From JAJTHC01 sp044358835 (lineage in GTDB: Bacteria; Cyanobacteriota; Vampirovibrionia; Vampirovibrionales; JAJTHC01): a stretch of DNA of 64,000 nucleotides. Location of the stretch: positions 49,651 to 113,650 of the forward strand of contig JBIKNF010000005.1 of NCBI GenBank assembly GCA_044358835.1, given 5' to 3'. Shown here one piece after another: positions 16,310 through 25,722 of this stretch; position 1 is the stretch's first letter, and every line of letters starts with the position of its first letter. The notes under the pieces were generated by a model. That model did no database searches and had not been told where the DNA came from. It saw only the letters and a program-made list of their open reading frames with translations. A program made the position numbers and the translations under genes.

Positions 16310-17521
16310 TTAGACGAACGATTTTAAATTCGTAAGGCTTTCTTGTCTGGCCCAGCGATCAATTTCAAGCAATTCATCCAAGTCCGGGTAGTCTTTGCCT
16401 TCAAGCTGTTGTTGGCTCTTTTCAAGAATACGTTCAATCAATTGGGGAATTTCGCTAAAGGTGAGTCGATCTTGTAAAAATGCTTGAACGGCGATTTCGT
16501 CGCAGGCATTTAAAATCGTTGTGCTTCGACTGCCTGCTGCCATGGCTTGGCGAGCCAAGCGAAGGCAGGGAAACACGGTTTCATCTGGCGGAAAAAACTC
16601 AAGTGTTGAAAGTTCACTTAGGTTTAAATGACTCTTCATATAGTCACCCGCCCAACGCTCAGGCCAGCTCATGGCGACTTGAATCGGGATTCTCATATCA
16701 GCAGGAGCCAGTTGAGCCATCACACTACCATCAATATATTCGACCATCCCATGCACCACACTCTGCGGATGCACCAGGACATCCAGTTGCGCGGGCCTTA
16801 AATCAAACAACCATTTGGCTTCAATGAGTTCTAGTCCCTTATTCATCAGGCTCGCACTGTCAATCGTGACTTTGGGGCCCATAGCCCACTTGGGGTGCTG
16901 AAGGGCTTGTGCTTTGGTGACGTGTTTAAGTTGTTCGGCGCTATAGCCACGAAAAGGCCCACCAGAAGCCGTAATCCACATTTTACGCACCTGTTGAACT
17001 GGTGCATGATGCAAACTTTGAAACAAGGCACTATGTTCTGAATCAAACGGCATGACCTGATTCAAATAAGGCTGGACCAAATGCCCCCCTGCGACAAAGG
17101 TTTCTTTATTGGCCGTCAATAACCGTTTGCCTGCTTTGAGTGCCGCAAGCGACGGAGCCAGCCCTAAAATCCCCACGACTCCCATCAGCACATCGCTCAG
17201 TTCGCTCAAGCCAGCGAGTGTTTCCAGTCCGCCTTCTTCGGTGGTGAGTAGTTCGGGTGGGGCGTGGACCTGTCGTTCAGCCAAGGCCTGTTTAAGGGCT
17301 TGACGATGAAAATCGTTGGCGACTGAAACATAACGGGGTGAAAATTCCACGATTTGTTCAAGGAGTGTGTCGGTCTGTGTTCCCCCAGCAAGGGCAACAA
17401 CGTCGTACGCTTGGGGGTGATGACGGCATACATCAAGTGCTTGCGTTCCAATTGAACCTGTTGAACCAAAAACAGCGAGTTTTTTTCGGGTGGGTGGGGG
17501 TTGCAGGCATCCTTCAAGCAT
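16310..17521 (-). CDS. dxr: 1-deoxy-D-xylulose 5-phosphate reductoisomerase
   Basis: Second step of the MEP isoprenoid pathway, NADPH-dependent conversion of DXP to MEP. The 403-residue protein shows FGSTGSIGTQALDV near the start, the KETFVAGG segment, PFDSEHSALFQ with metal and substrate ligands, ITASGGPFRG, and HPKWAMGPKVTIDSASLMNKGLE. No other isoprenoid gene is adjacent. Use of the MEP pathway fits a Gram-negative or cyanobacterial-type host. Confidence 0.96.
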   Translation of the reverse strand: MLEGCLQPPPTRKKLAVFGSTGSIGTQALDVCRHHPQAYDVVALAGGTQTDTLLEQIVEFSPRYVSVANDFHRQALKQALAERQVHAPPELLTTEEGGLETLAGLSELSDVLMGVVGILGLAPSLAALKAGKRLLTANKETFVAGGHLVQPYLNQVMPFDSEHSALFQSLHHAPVQQVRKMWITASGGPFRGYSAEQLKHVTKAQALQHPKWAMGPKVTIDSASLMNKGLELIEAKWLFDLRPAQLDVLVHPQSVVHGMVEYIDGSVMAQLAPADMRIPIQVAMSWPERWAGDYMKSHLNLSELSTLEFFPPDETVFPCLRLARQAMAAGSRSTTILNACDEIAVQAFLQDRLTFSEIPQLIERILEKSQQQLEGKDYPDLDELLEIDRWARQESLTNLKSFV

Positions 17522-17615
17522 AGGGGAATGGCGTCCAGTTTTGATTTAGTTGAACTAAAATCATTATAATAGAGATAATTGAATCTAATTTTACCCTAAA
17601 TACAAAAAGGAAGCG

Positions 17616-17861
17616 ATGCTAGTGGCATTCAAATGCGTCAAATGTGGAGATGAGCAGTTTAATTTAAAACTGGCTTCGCCTTCTAGTAAAGCACTTCAAT
17701 GGCATTACAACGAACATCAAGACTTAGTTTTGAGTGTTGAAGGGCAATCCTTTGTCGCGGATTTAGGGTTTATGAATCGCTTTGCGTCTTGTAAAACGTG
17801 TAAAGCCCTTCGTTCGTGGGCGTATTCGTATGAAGCCCTTAGTAAACAGATAAAGGTTTAG
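17616..17861 (+). CDS. small zinc-ribbon protein, unknown function
   Basis: 81 residues with two CxxC knuckles, CVKC at about 7-10 and CKTC at about 58-61, the usual layout of a zinc ribbon. The rest is polar. A TATAAT box lies about 45 bp upstream and AAAAGGAAG precedes the ATG. The diguanylate cyclase gene begins three bases after its stop, so the two are cotranscribed and may be functionally linked. Confidence 0.6.
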   Translation: MLVAFKCVKCGDEQFNLKLASPSSKALQWHYNEHQDLVLSVEGQSFVADLGFMNRFASCKTCKALRSWAYSYEALSKQIKV

Positions 17862-17864
17862 CGT

Positions 17865-19040
17865 ATGATAGTCAACTACAGAACAGAAGAAGTACGGACG
17901 GCTCGTCAGAAAAAACAGTTTCACAGTATTGTAGATTTTATCATGACGATGCTTGCGATCCTGTTGATTATGCGATTTTTCTTGGTGATTATGGATCCTG
18001 TTTTTACAGAAGTTAAACAAGTGGGTTCCATAGAACTTTACAGTGTGTGTCGTTCTGGGATTGATGTACTGTATAACGTGACAGAATTTCTACTTTTTCC
18101 ACTAAACGAACTGGTTCAGGTGCTTGGGCATGCCACAGGGTGGTTTCCCAATGAGTTCTTCCCTTCCATGCGTTCAGAAGGTTTGGGTGTTTGGTTACAG
18201 TCTAACTTAGTGGGATTACCTATTTTTGCAAAACAAGGGATTCCAGGTTATGTATTAAACAGCCCTCCAAAGACGTGGATACCAGGTTATTTTAATTGGA
18301 CGGCCTTGTTGGGTAGTTTCTTTTACCTGTTCATTCGTCCTGTGGTGACGGATACCTACTTCACGCTTCGCAATTGGTGGCTGAATATACAAACAGAACG
18401 CTTGTATGTTAAAAAAAAGCAAGAACATTATGACAAAATTTTATTGAAAAAAAATATTGAGCTTCAAAATGCTTTAAGGCAAGGCAAATACTTAGAAAGT
18501 GAAATTTCTCACCTCAATACTTCTGTTGTGACGGATGAACTGACCAAAGCATATAATCGACGATTCTTTTCTGACAAAATCCGAGACTTATTTAACAAAC
18601 ACAAGCAAACTGGACAGCTTTTGAGCGTTATGATGGTGGATGTGGATCACTTTAAAAAAGTGAATGACAATTACGGTCATCTCGTAGGGGATGAAGTATT
18701 AATCTTGGTTTCAGAATTATTACGTCGATTTACACCAAAAGATGCCTTTTGTTGTCGTTATGGCGGTGAAGAGTTTGCGATACTATTGCCCAAAATGGGC
18801 ATTGAACAAGCCACTTCTAATGCAGAACTCATTCGCAATGAAGTGTTGCGTTTGTCTTTCCCGAGTGCGCCCGATTTAAAATCCACGATTTCTATTGGTC
18901 TGGCGACTGCTGATTTTGCTATTCTCGATGTAAAACAGGGCTTACATCATTACGAAGACTTAATTAAATATGCAGATGATGCCTTATACGAAGCCAAAAC
19001 CTCTGGACGCAACAAGGTCATTCCAAAACATCTTGGGTAA
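17865..19040 (+). CDS. membrane-bound diguanylate cyclase (GGDEF)
   Basis: Synthesises cyclic di-GMP from two GTP. Hydrophobic segments near residues 24-45, 60-80 and 140-165 anchor the N-terminal half; a coiled-coil-like helix (about 185-225) leads into the GGDEF domain (about 230-390). The active site is RYGGEEF near residue 300, and the metal/GTP residues in MMVDVDHFKKVNDNYGH are intact, so it should be active. The RxxD inhibitory site before the GGEEF is not evident, so product inhibition may be absent. The sensory region is not recognisable. Confidence 0.88.
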   Translation: MIVNYRTEEVRTARQKKQFHSIVDFIMTMLAILLIMRFFLVIMDPVFTEVKQVGSIELYSVCRSGIDVLYNVTEFLLFPLNELVQVLGHATGWFPNEFFPSMRSEGLGVWLQSNLVGLPIFAKQGIPGYVLNSPPKTWIPGYFNWTALLGSFFYLFIRPVVTDTYFTLRNWWLNIQTERLYVKKKQEHYDKILLKKNIELQNALRQGKYLESEISHLNTSVVTDELTKAYNRRFFSDKIRDLFNKHKQTGQLLSVMMVDVDHFKKVNDNYGHLVGDEVLILVSELLRRFTPKDAFCCRYGGEEFAILLPKMGIEQATSNAELIRNEVLRLSFPSAPDLKSTISIGLATADFAILDVKQGLHHYEDLIKYADDALYEAKTSGRNKVIPKHLG

Positions 19041-19080
19041 AACAGAACAACACGTTTGATTTAGAATGAAAGGGAGTTCT

Positions 19081-19689
19081 CTACAAGAGCTCTTCTTTTT
19101 GCCAAGTGGCTATAATTAAATCAACCGCTTCAACAATAGTGTCACAAATAGCGGTAGGTTCATGGGCTAAGGCTTGGTACTTTCCTTGCAATACATTATG
19201 GCCATAGCCTGTTTTCAGCAGGATTCCTCTGGCTCCCGCATTATGGGCAAACTCAACATCAGTGGCTTTGTCCCCCACAATGTAAGCGGTGGAAAGATTA
19301 ATCTGCGGAAAATCAGTCAGTGCTTTACGGATCATACCAGTGCCCGGTTTACGGCAGTCGCTGTCTTTTGTAAATTCAGGCACGACGCCTCTTGCGTAAT
19401 AGGGACTATAATACAAGGCATCTAAATGCGCTTGGGCCTGTTCAAACAATAAGGCATTCACCTTATTGTTTAGGGCATGAATGTGTTCAATATCATAAAA
19501 GCCACGCGCAGCACCCGTTTGATTCGTCGTTAAAATACATAAAACACCTAGATCATTGAGCTTACGAATCGCCTGAGCAGTCCCTGGGTAGAGTTCCAAA
19601 TGTTCTAAATCACGAATGTAGCCACGTTCAATGTTTAAGGTGCCATCGCGATCAAAAAAGACGGCCAATTGTTTCTCTTCGCTGGACAT
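19081..19689 (-). CDS. gmhB: D-glycero-beta-D-manno-heptose 1,7-bisphosphate 7-phosphatase-like HAD hydrolase
   Basis: 202 residues of the HAD superfamily: motif I FFDRDGTLN at about 10-18, motif II LTTNQTGAARG, a Cys-containing zinc loop is partial (only DCRKPGTGM is clear), motif III CRKP Lys and motif IV VGDKATDVEFA. It fits GmhB, which makes heptose precursors for LPS; histidinol-phosphatase activity is an alternative in this family. Ribosome site AGAAAGGG precedes the ATG. No other LPS gene is near. Confidence 0.78.
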   Translation of the reverse strand: MSSEEKQLAVFFDRDGTLNIERGYIRDLEHLELYPGTAQAIRKLNDLGVLCILTTNQTGAARGFYDIEHIHALNNKVNALLFEQAQAHLDALYYSPYYARGVVPEFTKDSDCRKPGTGMIRKALTDFPQINLSTAYIVGDKATDVEFAHNAGARGILLKTGYGHNVLQGKYQALAHEPTAICDTIVEAVDLIIATWQKEELL

Positions 19690-19733
19690 CCTTCACCCTT
19701 TCTTCGGTATACATGGATTTTTTTGATGCACGG

Positions 19734-20579
19734 TTATTTCAAAACAAGTATTAAAGCTTCGGCTTGTTTAATGAGCTGATTGTAATGGTCTCTAACCGCT
19801 TGAGCTTCATTAAGATCATGGGCACTTCCCATATTGCTGCCTAAAATCTGCGGATGATGATAGGAACGTGTTTCTGCGGTCGTCATATCTTCTTGGCAAG
19901 ATTGAATCAAGCGTTCTAATTTTTCAAGCAAGTCTTTTAAATCTTGAGGCGTGTAGGTTTTGACAACCTCGGTCAGAAAATCGATTTGTTCAGGCGTCCA
20001 TGCGTGATGCGCCGAAAGACGCTGGGCCACTGCTATAAAAAGGGTTTGATATTTTTCAAACTGAAAAATATCGTCCCGCAAGGCCAAGGCCACAGGCGCT
20101 TGAAAGGCCAACGGCACCGCTTGTTCAATAAAAGTGCGCAACGCTTGAGCCAACGGCTTATGGAGTTGTAAGCTCTTCATAAAGCGCTCAGCGATAACAG
20201 CGCTAAGAGGCACTTTGACTTCACGGCCAGAAGCCAGATGAAACGAGACCTGAAGCTCCAATGCTTCAATCGCAAGCGAAGATGCTTCAATGGCTTCTTT
20301 ACTATAGGTATTTAACGCAAAGGGGGACGCTACACGCAAACGTTGTTCAGCTTTTGCCGTAAATTGGGGTGAAAACAATAAATCTTGCTCGTATTCTTCA
20401 AGGGCCAGTAAGCCTTTGGCGAAAAATGCTTCAATCTGCTCATCGCTCAAGCAGGCGTAGTGATCCGCCAGTTGGGTACGAAGCTGTTCACCCATCGGTT
20501 GTGGTGCCGTTAATACCTGAATTACGGCGTCTTGCAACGCATCAATAGAAGAAGATTGGAGCGTGTCTGTAGGGGTCAT
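19734..20579 (-). CDS. hypothetical protein, helical
   Basis: I do not recognise this 281-residue protein. It is acidic, almost entirely helical in appearance, without membrane segments or Cys clusters; a middle portion (about 95-130) has short beta-like stretches. GTG and ATG starts are adjacent; GAGGAA lies upstream. It sits between gmhB and the PFOR terminator. Confidence 0.55.
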   Translation of the reverse strand: MTPTDTLQSSSIDALQDAVIQVLTAPQPMGEQLRTQLADHYACLSDEQIEAFFAKGLLALEEYEQDLLFSPQFTAKAEQRLRVASPFALNTYSKEAIEASSLAIEALELQVSFHLASGREVKVPLSAVIAERFMKSLQLHKPLAQALRTFIEQAVPLAFQAPVALALRDDIFQFEKYQTLFIAVAQRLSAHHAWTPEQIDFLTEVVKTYTPQDLKDLLEKLERLIQSCQEDMTTAETRSYHHPQILGSNMGSAHDLNEAQAVRDHYNQLIKQAEALILVLK

Positions 20580-20626
20580 CACTAAAAATTCCTCGGTTAG
20601 TGAGCAAACGGGCTTCAGAAGAAAGA

Positions 20627-20656
20627 ACGCAGGCTAGTGTTGAAACAAGCCTGCGT
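20627..20656 (-). terminator. terminator of the PFOR operon
   Basis: ACGCAGGCT (20627-20635) and AGCCTGCGT (20648-20656) form a perfect 9-bp stem just past the stop of the second PFOR gene, followed on the minus strand by TTCTTTCTTC. Confidence 0.65.
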
Positions 20657-20668
20657 GACTTATAAGGG

Positions 20669-22315
20669 TTAAACAGGGGTGGCTAAACTTTTCATAAAGT
20701 CTTCGTTGCTCACGCCCGCAAGCTGTTGAATGAGGCGCCAGTTTTCAAGGCGATCTTGCATCGCATTTAAAATGGTTTGCGAATTGGGGTTGCCGTCCTT
20801 GTCAAAATGCTTGCGGAAGCGCCCTTCCGTTCTGGCCCAGCTTAAGAAGTTGTATTCTTGATCGTTACCATCCGCATCTTTTTCAATCACCCAATCCCGA
20901 TTCGGAGCAGGGTTGCCTTCTAAGCTAATGCGTTGCGCCAACGTAGCCCCCGCTTCAGGATCATAAATCATCAAGGGGAAGGCCCGACTTTTCATCGCAT
21001 TACGGGCTTGAGTGGCTGCCATGTCATCCGCCACACCATGTTCAGGTTGACACGTGGTATACACACTAATTACCGCAGGCCCGTTATAGGCCAAAGCACG
21101 TTCAACCACTTTGTAGAAGTGCGTGGTCAATGGTCCAATGGTTTGAGCCACATAGGTATTGGGGTGCATCAAGGCAATTTGCGCAATTTCTTTACGCTTT
21201 TCGGATTTACCACCTTTACTGGTACCGTGCGCACCCATTTTGGATTCTTGCGCCGTGTAAGAAGCGGTGGATTGCTGCCCACCCGTATTGGAATAGACCT
21301 GTGTATCCAAAATCAGGACTTTCACATTCATGCCCGAAGCCAGCAAACGACTCAAGGCGTTTAGCCCAATATCAAGCATCGCGCCATCTCCGCCGACGTT
21401 CCAAATTACCCAGTCTTCTTGACCTTGTTGATCCCAAAAGGCACGAATACCCATCGCATCGGCAGGGCCGTTTTCAAACAAGGAGTTCGTCCACGGTGCG
21501 GCGAAAGGATTGTACGGATAGGTTGAGCCATAAACCGTGTTACAGCCGGTAGATGCGACAATACCGTAGCGATCGCCGACTTTTTCATGCGTCATTGCAA
21601 AGACTTGACGCAAGACGGACGCTTCTCCACAGCCCATGCAAGAACCGGCTCCACCCGCATACTGACGAATAGCAGAAGGTTTCAACATAATGTCACGCTT
21701 GTCTTTTGGGTTAATATGCGTCAATGGTGACGCGGGCAAAGAGCGATAGAACCCAAAATCACTGAGGTATTGGGGGAGGTTGTCTGGCGTTTTTTTGACC
21801 ATTTTAAGAGCATCATGATCCCCACACACCGCGACGCATTCGCCACAACCTTTGCATTTGGTCGGATCAATAAAAATGCCAAACATCCCGCCTTCAGGGT
21901 TGTTTTCGGGATCTTTTTCATGCTTTTTTTGAAACGCCGAGTAATACTTACGGGTTTCGCTAAATTGTTGACGCAGGTGGGCTTTATACTCTTGATCTTG
22001 CACGCCAGCCAAGGCGTCTTCAAGCGTGTTGGGTAACACGACTTTCCCTAAAATGGCGGTGTCTGGGCAGTTGGTGACGCAATCCATACAGCCGACACAG
22101 TTTTCACTGTTGAGCTGGGGCAGTTCAGGGGCGATGTAACTAAAATCACGACTCGCTCCCGTTGAAGCGGGCAAAACGGATGTGGCCACAAACGCATCCG
22201 CTTCTAGCGAAGAGCCTCCGCCGTTGTTGTAGGCGTCTAGGACTTCTTTGGCACGCACGCCGTCATACCAAGCAGGGAACTTTTGAGTGTTGGACTCATG
22301 TGTTGCGCTCATCAT
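20669..22315 (-). CDS. pyruvate:ferredoxin oxidoreductase, beta subunit fused to a 2x[4Fe-4S] ferredoxin domain
   Basis: 548 residues. Residues about 55-175 form the delta-like ferredoxin domain with two clusters, CVGCMDCVTNCP and CKGCGECVAVCG. The TPP-binding beta domain follows, with CMGCGEA and STGCNTVYGST (cysteines of the catalytic cluster), NVGGDGAMLDIG (TPP/Mg motif GDG) and TQVYSNTGGQ. It binds pyruvate-derived intermediates and passes electrons to ferredoxin. Together with the upstream gene it reconstitutes the domain set of the single-chain NifJ enzyme split into two polypeptides. Confidence 0.9.
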   Translation of the reverse strand: MMSATHESNTQKFPAWYDGVRAKEVLDAYNNGGGSSLEADAFVATSVLPASTGASRDFSYIAPELPQLNSENCVGCMDCVTNCPDTAILGKVVLPNTLEDALAGVQDQEYKAHLRQQFSETRKYYSAFQKKHEKDPENNPEGGMFGIFIDPTKCKGCGECVAVCGDHDALKMVKKTPDNLPQYLSDFGFYRSLPASPLTHINPKDKRDIMLKPSAIRQYAGGAGSCMGCGEASVLRQVFAMTHEKVGDRYGIVASTGCNTVYGSTYPYNPFAAPWTNSLFENGPADAMGIRAFWDQQGQEDWVIWNVGGDGAMLDIGLNALSRLLASGMNVKVLILDTQVYSNTGGQQSTASYTAQESKMGAHGTSKGGKSEKRKEIAQIALMHPNTYVAQTIGPLTTHFYKVVERALAYNGPAVISVYTTCQPEHGVADDMAATQARNAMKSRAFPLMIYDPEAGATLAQRISLEGNPAPNRDWVIEKDADGNDQEYNFLSWARTEGRFRKHFDKDGNPNSQTILNAMQDRLENWRLIQQLAGVSNEDFMKSLATPV

Positions 22316-22368
22316 AGGGGAAGAACCTCAGTTAATTAGGGTAATAAATCTAGTATTGAATTAAACGA

Positions 22369-22393
22369 GATGGGGAATGCACGATTCCCCATC
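22369..22393 (-). promoter_or_regulatory. hairpin between the two PFOR genes
   Basis: GATGGGGAAT (22369-22378) and ATTCCCCATC (22384-22393) form a perfect 10-bp stem with a 5-base loop in the 83-bp gap. It has no T run on the minus strand, so a processing or stability element is more likely than a full terminator. Confidence 0.5.
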
Positions 22394-22398
22394 ATTCG

Positions 22399-24453
22399 TT
22401 AGATAAAGAAGGCGTTGGTGTCTTTGCCTTTGGCGTCCCATTCGGCTTGGCCACGTTCAAGATCTTCTGGGGTCATCGTGTCCATAAGCTCACGACTGAC
22501 TTCAAAGACTTGCTTATAGCCACGAATAACCGCATTAAGGTTGTCTTCCACCACACGATCGCCTTTGCGCCCAAAGTACTTTTTAATCGGTTTGCGCACG
22601 GCGTCAAAGAGCTCTTCATCGCTGAGGCGCGCTTCGTCTTTAAAGGGCGTAAGCTTCAAGAACACGCCAAGCAATACAATTCCTTGAAAACGCTGAATCA
22701 GCGATTCGTCATGGGTACAGGCTTCGCGCGCGATGCGGATCGTGTCTACCCCAAAGAGCCGGATATTTTCTTTGCGGATGACATATTTCGCCCAAATCGG
22801 CAGACTTTCCCACAAGGCTTTGGGATCTTCAACAGGGGTGTGTTGAAAGAGCATCCCCCCTTCTTGCAAGCCCACCAAGGGGTTGCCCATCGCCCAAGTG
22901 GTCGGATCCATCAAAGGCACAAACTCGACTTGTTGCAATTCGCTGTGCGTGCCGATTTTTCCAATTTTGGTGCAAGTAAGGTAGGTATTGGTGGGCAAGC
23001 CCTTCTTTTCAGAACCATACTTGGGTGATGCTTGAACACGCAGGCCAAAGACATCGCCTAAAATGGTGGCGATGATTTTGTTAGTGGTGACTGAACCGTA
23101 ACCACCCACCGAATGGCCGCGAATACTAAATGCTCCGGGGGGACGTACATCAGGCTCTTTCTCGACTTCCAACGCACTGGGGTGATCAATCCCCAAACTA
23201 AAGAAGCGACGGCCTTCATCCATCATGTTTTGAACCACCGCCACCATGTGACCAGGGGTCACATCTCGACTGCCTAAGCCTGCCACACCACGGTAAATGG
23301 TGGGAATACGCGTAATGGTAGGGTAGCCTTCTTCGCCAATCATGGCGTTGGCAAAGGCGGCTTTAATTTCAGCAGCCAAGGGGTTGTCTCCCCCTAAAGG
23401 AATGTCTAAACGTTCAAGAACGGCAAAGGCTTTGACGTTTTTAAGGGCTTCTACGAGTTCTGGACCAGGGAAGGGGCGATAACTGGTAATGGCAATGGAT
23501 CCCGCCTTCATACCCAAAGAACGCATATAATCAACCGTGCATTGAGCCGTTTCAGCCGAAGAGCCCAGCGCCACAATGGCGTATTCCGCATCTTCCATTT
23601 GATGCGTCTGAATAAAGTCATATTGACGGCCCGTCAACGCGGCGAAATCGTCAAAGGCTTGACGCAAGGCGGGTTTGACCAAGTCATAGTAATAACGCTG
23701 GGCGATTTTACCGCTCATGTAAGCGTCTTGGTTTTGCACCACACCACTCATCAAGGGGGTGTCAGGGTGAAACAAGGTGCGTAGCTTTTCTCGAGGGTCC
23801 CCTAAGTAGTCTTTAACGAGATCAGGTTCAGGGAACAACACATTTTCAATGGTGTGCGTGGTGAGAAAGCCGTCTTGAATGTTCATAAAGGGGGTAAATG
23901 ACGCTTCAGCGGCTTTACGAGAAATCAAGGAAAGATCGCCCGCTTCTTGGGCATTTTGGGCAAACAGCATTCCCCAGCCTACATCCGTCACGCCAAACAC
24001 ATCGTCATGGCCGGCATGCACATTTAAGGAATGAGAGGTAAGGGCGCGGGCGCCAATTTCAAAGACCATCGGCAAGCGCTTGCCTGAAATAGTGTACAGG
24101 ACTTCTTTCATCAAAATCAAGCCTTGGCCTGAAGTAAAGTTCACCACACGACCGCCTGCCACGCCAAAGCCTTCGCAAGCTGATGCGGCCGAATGTTCAG
24201 ATTCCGCTTGAACCCAAGCCAGTGGCGTCCCCCAGACGTTCTTCATGCCATTGGCGTGATTCAACTGGTACGCCACACCCATGGCGGTGGAAGGCGTAAT
24301 GGGGTAAGCGCATCCGCCGTCGCAGCCGAGGCTACTGGTGTGAACCACCATGCCGGCGCCGTCCGCAGTGCCGGGGATACCCGGATACTTGACAGGGTGT
24401 TCAGGGACAAGACCCAAGGGCTGATCATTTCGAGCGACGTGCTGAACTGCCAT
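22399..24453 (-). CDS. pyruvate:ferredoxin oxidoreductase, alpha-gamma fusion subunit
   Basis: 684 residues. Residues about 35-260 form the alpha pyrimidine-binding domain with GCAYPITPSTAMGVAYQ and the active-site Glu in QAESEHSAASACEGFGVAGGR; SGQGLILM and HSLNVHAGHDD follow. A second alpha domain (about 290-415, with ITSYRPFPGPELVEAL) is joined to a gamma domain (about 440-640) that starts FSIRGHSVGGYGSVTTNKI. It converts pyruvate and CoA to acetyl-CoA with low-potential electrons. First gene of a two-gene operon; a long-spacer dyad lies 190 bp upstream. Confidence 0.9.
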   Translation of the reverse strand: MAVQHVARNDQPLGLVPEHPVKYPGIPGTADGAGMVVHTSSLGCDGGCAYPITPSTAMGVAYQLNHANGMKNVWGTPLAWVQAESEHSAASACEGFGVAGGRVVNFTSGQGLILMKEVLYTISGKRLPMVFEIGARALTSHSLNVHAGHDDVFGVTDVGWGMLFAQNAQEAGDLSLISRKAAEASFTPFMNIQDGFLTTHTIENVLFPEPDLVKDYLGDPREKLRTLFHPDTPLMSGVVQNQDAYMSGKIAQRYYYDLVKPALRQAFDDFAALTGRQYDFIQTHQMEDAEYAIVALGSSAETAQCTVDYMRSLGMKAGSIAITSYRPFPGPELVEALKNVKAFAVLERLDIPLGGDNPLAAEIKAAFANAMIGEEGYPTITRIPTIYRGVAGLGSRDVTPGHMVAVVQNMMDEGRRFFSLGIDHPSALEVEKEPDVRPPGAFSIRGHSVGGYGSVTTNKIIATILGDVFGLRVQASPKYGSEKKGLPTNTYLTCTKIGKIGTHSELQQVEFVPLMDPTTWAMGNPLVGLQEGGMLFQHTPVEDPKALWESLPIWAKYVIRKENIRLFGVDTIRIAREACTHDESLIQRFQGIVLLGVFLKLTPFKDEARLSDEELFDAVRKPIKKYFGRKGDRVVEDNLNAVIRGYKQVFEVSRELMDTMTPEDLERGQAEWDAKGKDTNAFFI

Positions 24454-24639
24454 GCGTTCAAACCTCCAAGACTAAGGAATAAGGAATACTGATGTTAGAC
24501 GTCAAACCATTCGTTGAGTGTCACACACAAAAGGCTCATGTACGTGTTGAGTAAACAAATACACCAGAGTTTAGATGCTTCTTATTATTTCAGAAACATT
24601 TTAAAAATGCAAACAGAATCTCAGGGGGGTTTTAGGCAG

Positions 24640-24675
24640 AAATTGTTACAGAGCTGGGGGTTTTTGTAACAATTT
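24640..24675. promoter_or_regulatory. 11-bp inverted repeat with 14-bp spacer in the divergent region upstream of PFOR
   Basis: AAATTGTTACA (24640-24650) and TGTAACAATTT (24665-24675) are perfect complements. It is central in the 334-bp gap between the PFOR operon and the divergent gene at 24788, which otherwise holds only candidate promoter elements. Length and spacing are those of an operator for a dimeric regulator. It belongs to the GTTACA-type dyads seen elsewhere in the window. Confidence 0.5.
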
Positions 24676-24787
24676 AACCCCTACGCGCACGATGTTGGCT
24701 TGAGCTTGCTTTATGCCAGCAAGACACACGCCTTGAACGGGGTTTGTGTATAAAATATTACTTTTACTTAATGTAAGGAAACCTTTG

Positions 24788-25658
24788 ATGTCTATGTCTT
24801 CTTTTTCTTCAATCCCGCGCTTCGGGGGGGGGGGGGGGGGGGGGGCGGCGCGGGGCCCCCCCCCCCCCCCCCCCCCCGACGCAGGCTAGACCTGCTTTAC
24901 AGGCCGTTTCTCCCTCCCCTTCGGTGCACAACACCCAACGTACTGGGGTACGTTTGTCTTCTGATTTTAGTGAACTCTTGACAGCAAATGGACGTCACTT
25001 GAGGGAAGAATTGTTCAGACAAATGGGCAATCTTTTGTATCACTCAGAGGCCACTGTTCCTACTCAATTGCTTTTAGATGAAGGAGGTATGGCAGCAGTT
25101 GCTAAACAAATAGGATTGCTTGCAACAAATTATAGTGACACTGTTTTTAGTCAAATTCGGCAAGTCGTCAGGACACGTGGTACTGGTCAACTAAAACTGA
25201 CTGATGTTAATACAAAAACATTTGGAGTAGGTGTCACCCTAGAACGTGAACTAGTTTCAAAAGTTAATTTGAGACAAATAGAACCCTTTATGCCCAAAGC
25301 CAATAATAATGGTTATGCTCCTCATCCCGTTCATCAGTGGTATGAGATAAATACAGGACTTCCTTTATGTGATATAACGAAGGGAAGGTATCGTTTGGGA
25401 TGTCCAGGTGATCTTCTCAACACAAAAGCATCTAATTTTTGGACTAGGCTGACGAGCTTAGTATCGCCAGACAGCAGTGCTTTGCAGATTCCTCCAGACA
25501 TGCTAATCTATCCCCCTTTAACAGGAAAAAATCTTGGCTTGCTAAAAAGAACCGCAGGATCATTAAATCAAGCGAGTCTTAATGTCGAACAGATTTCACA
25601 GATTAGAGAAGGTACTATCCAAGATATAAAAAATGTTAGAAAGCAAGTAGGATTATAA
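24788..25658 (+). CDS. hypothetical protein interrupted by a G22/C22 tract (frame broken, probably an assembly fault)
   Basis: TAAGGA sits 8 bases before the ATG at 24788, which opens MSMSSFSSIPRF. The frame then enters a run of 22 G, ten mixed bases and 22 C (24824-24877). After it, the coding frame that continues to 25658 (TQARPALQAVSPSPSV..., then an AT-rich helical part of some 230 residues) is shifted by one, and the ATG frame meets TAG at 24887. If the tract length is wrong by one base, the gene is intact. The design, a proline/serine-rich start and an AT-rich C-terminal part, is that of the genes at 48866-51002 and 57530. Function unknown. Confidence 0.5.
24824..24877. other. G22-N10-C22 low-complexity tract, suspected sequencing/assembly artefact
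   Basis: Exactly 22 G (24824-24845), the 10-base GC-only stretch CGGCGCGGGG, then exactly 22 C (24856-24877). Nothing like it occurs elsewhere in the window. Poly-G read ends from two-colour sequencing, joined to the reverse complement of another such read, would give just this pattern. Confidence 0.6.
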
Positions 25659-25722
25659 GCGCTCTCAGCATTTTTCAGATTAAACCATAGGGGTTGACGG
25701 CTTTCGTGCGTTGGCCCCTTGT

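Noticed and set aside
24640..24675. BirA operator
   Set aside because: Geometry is similar, but the arm sequence differs from the usual TTGTTAAC type and no biotin synthesis or transport gene is nearby.
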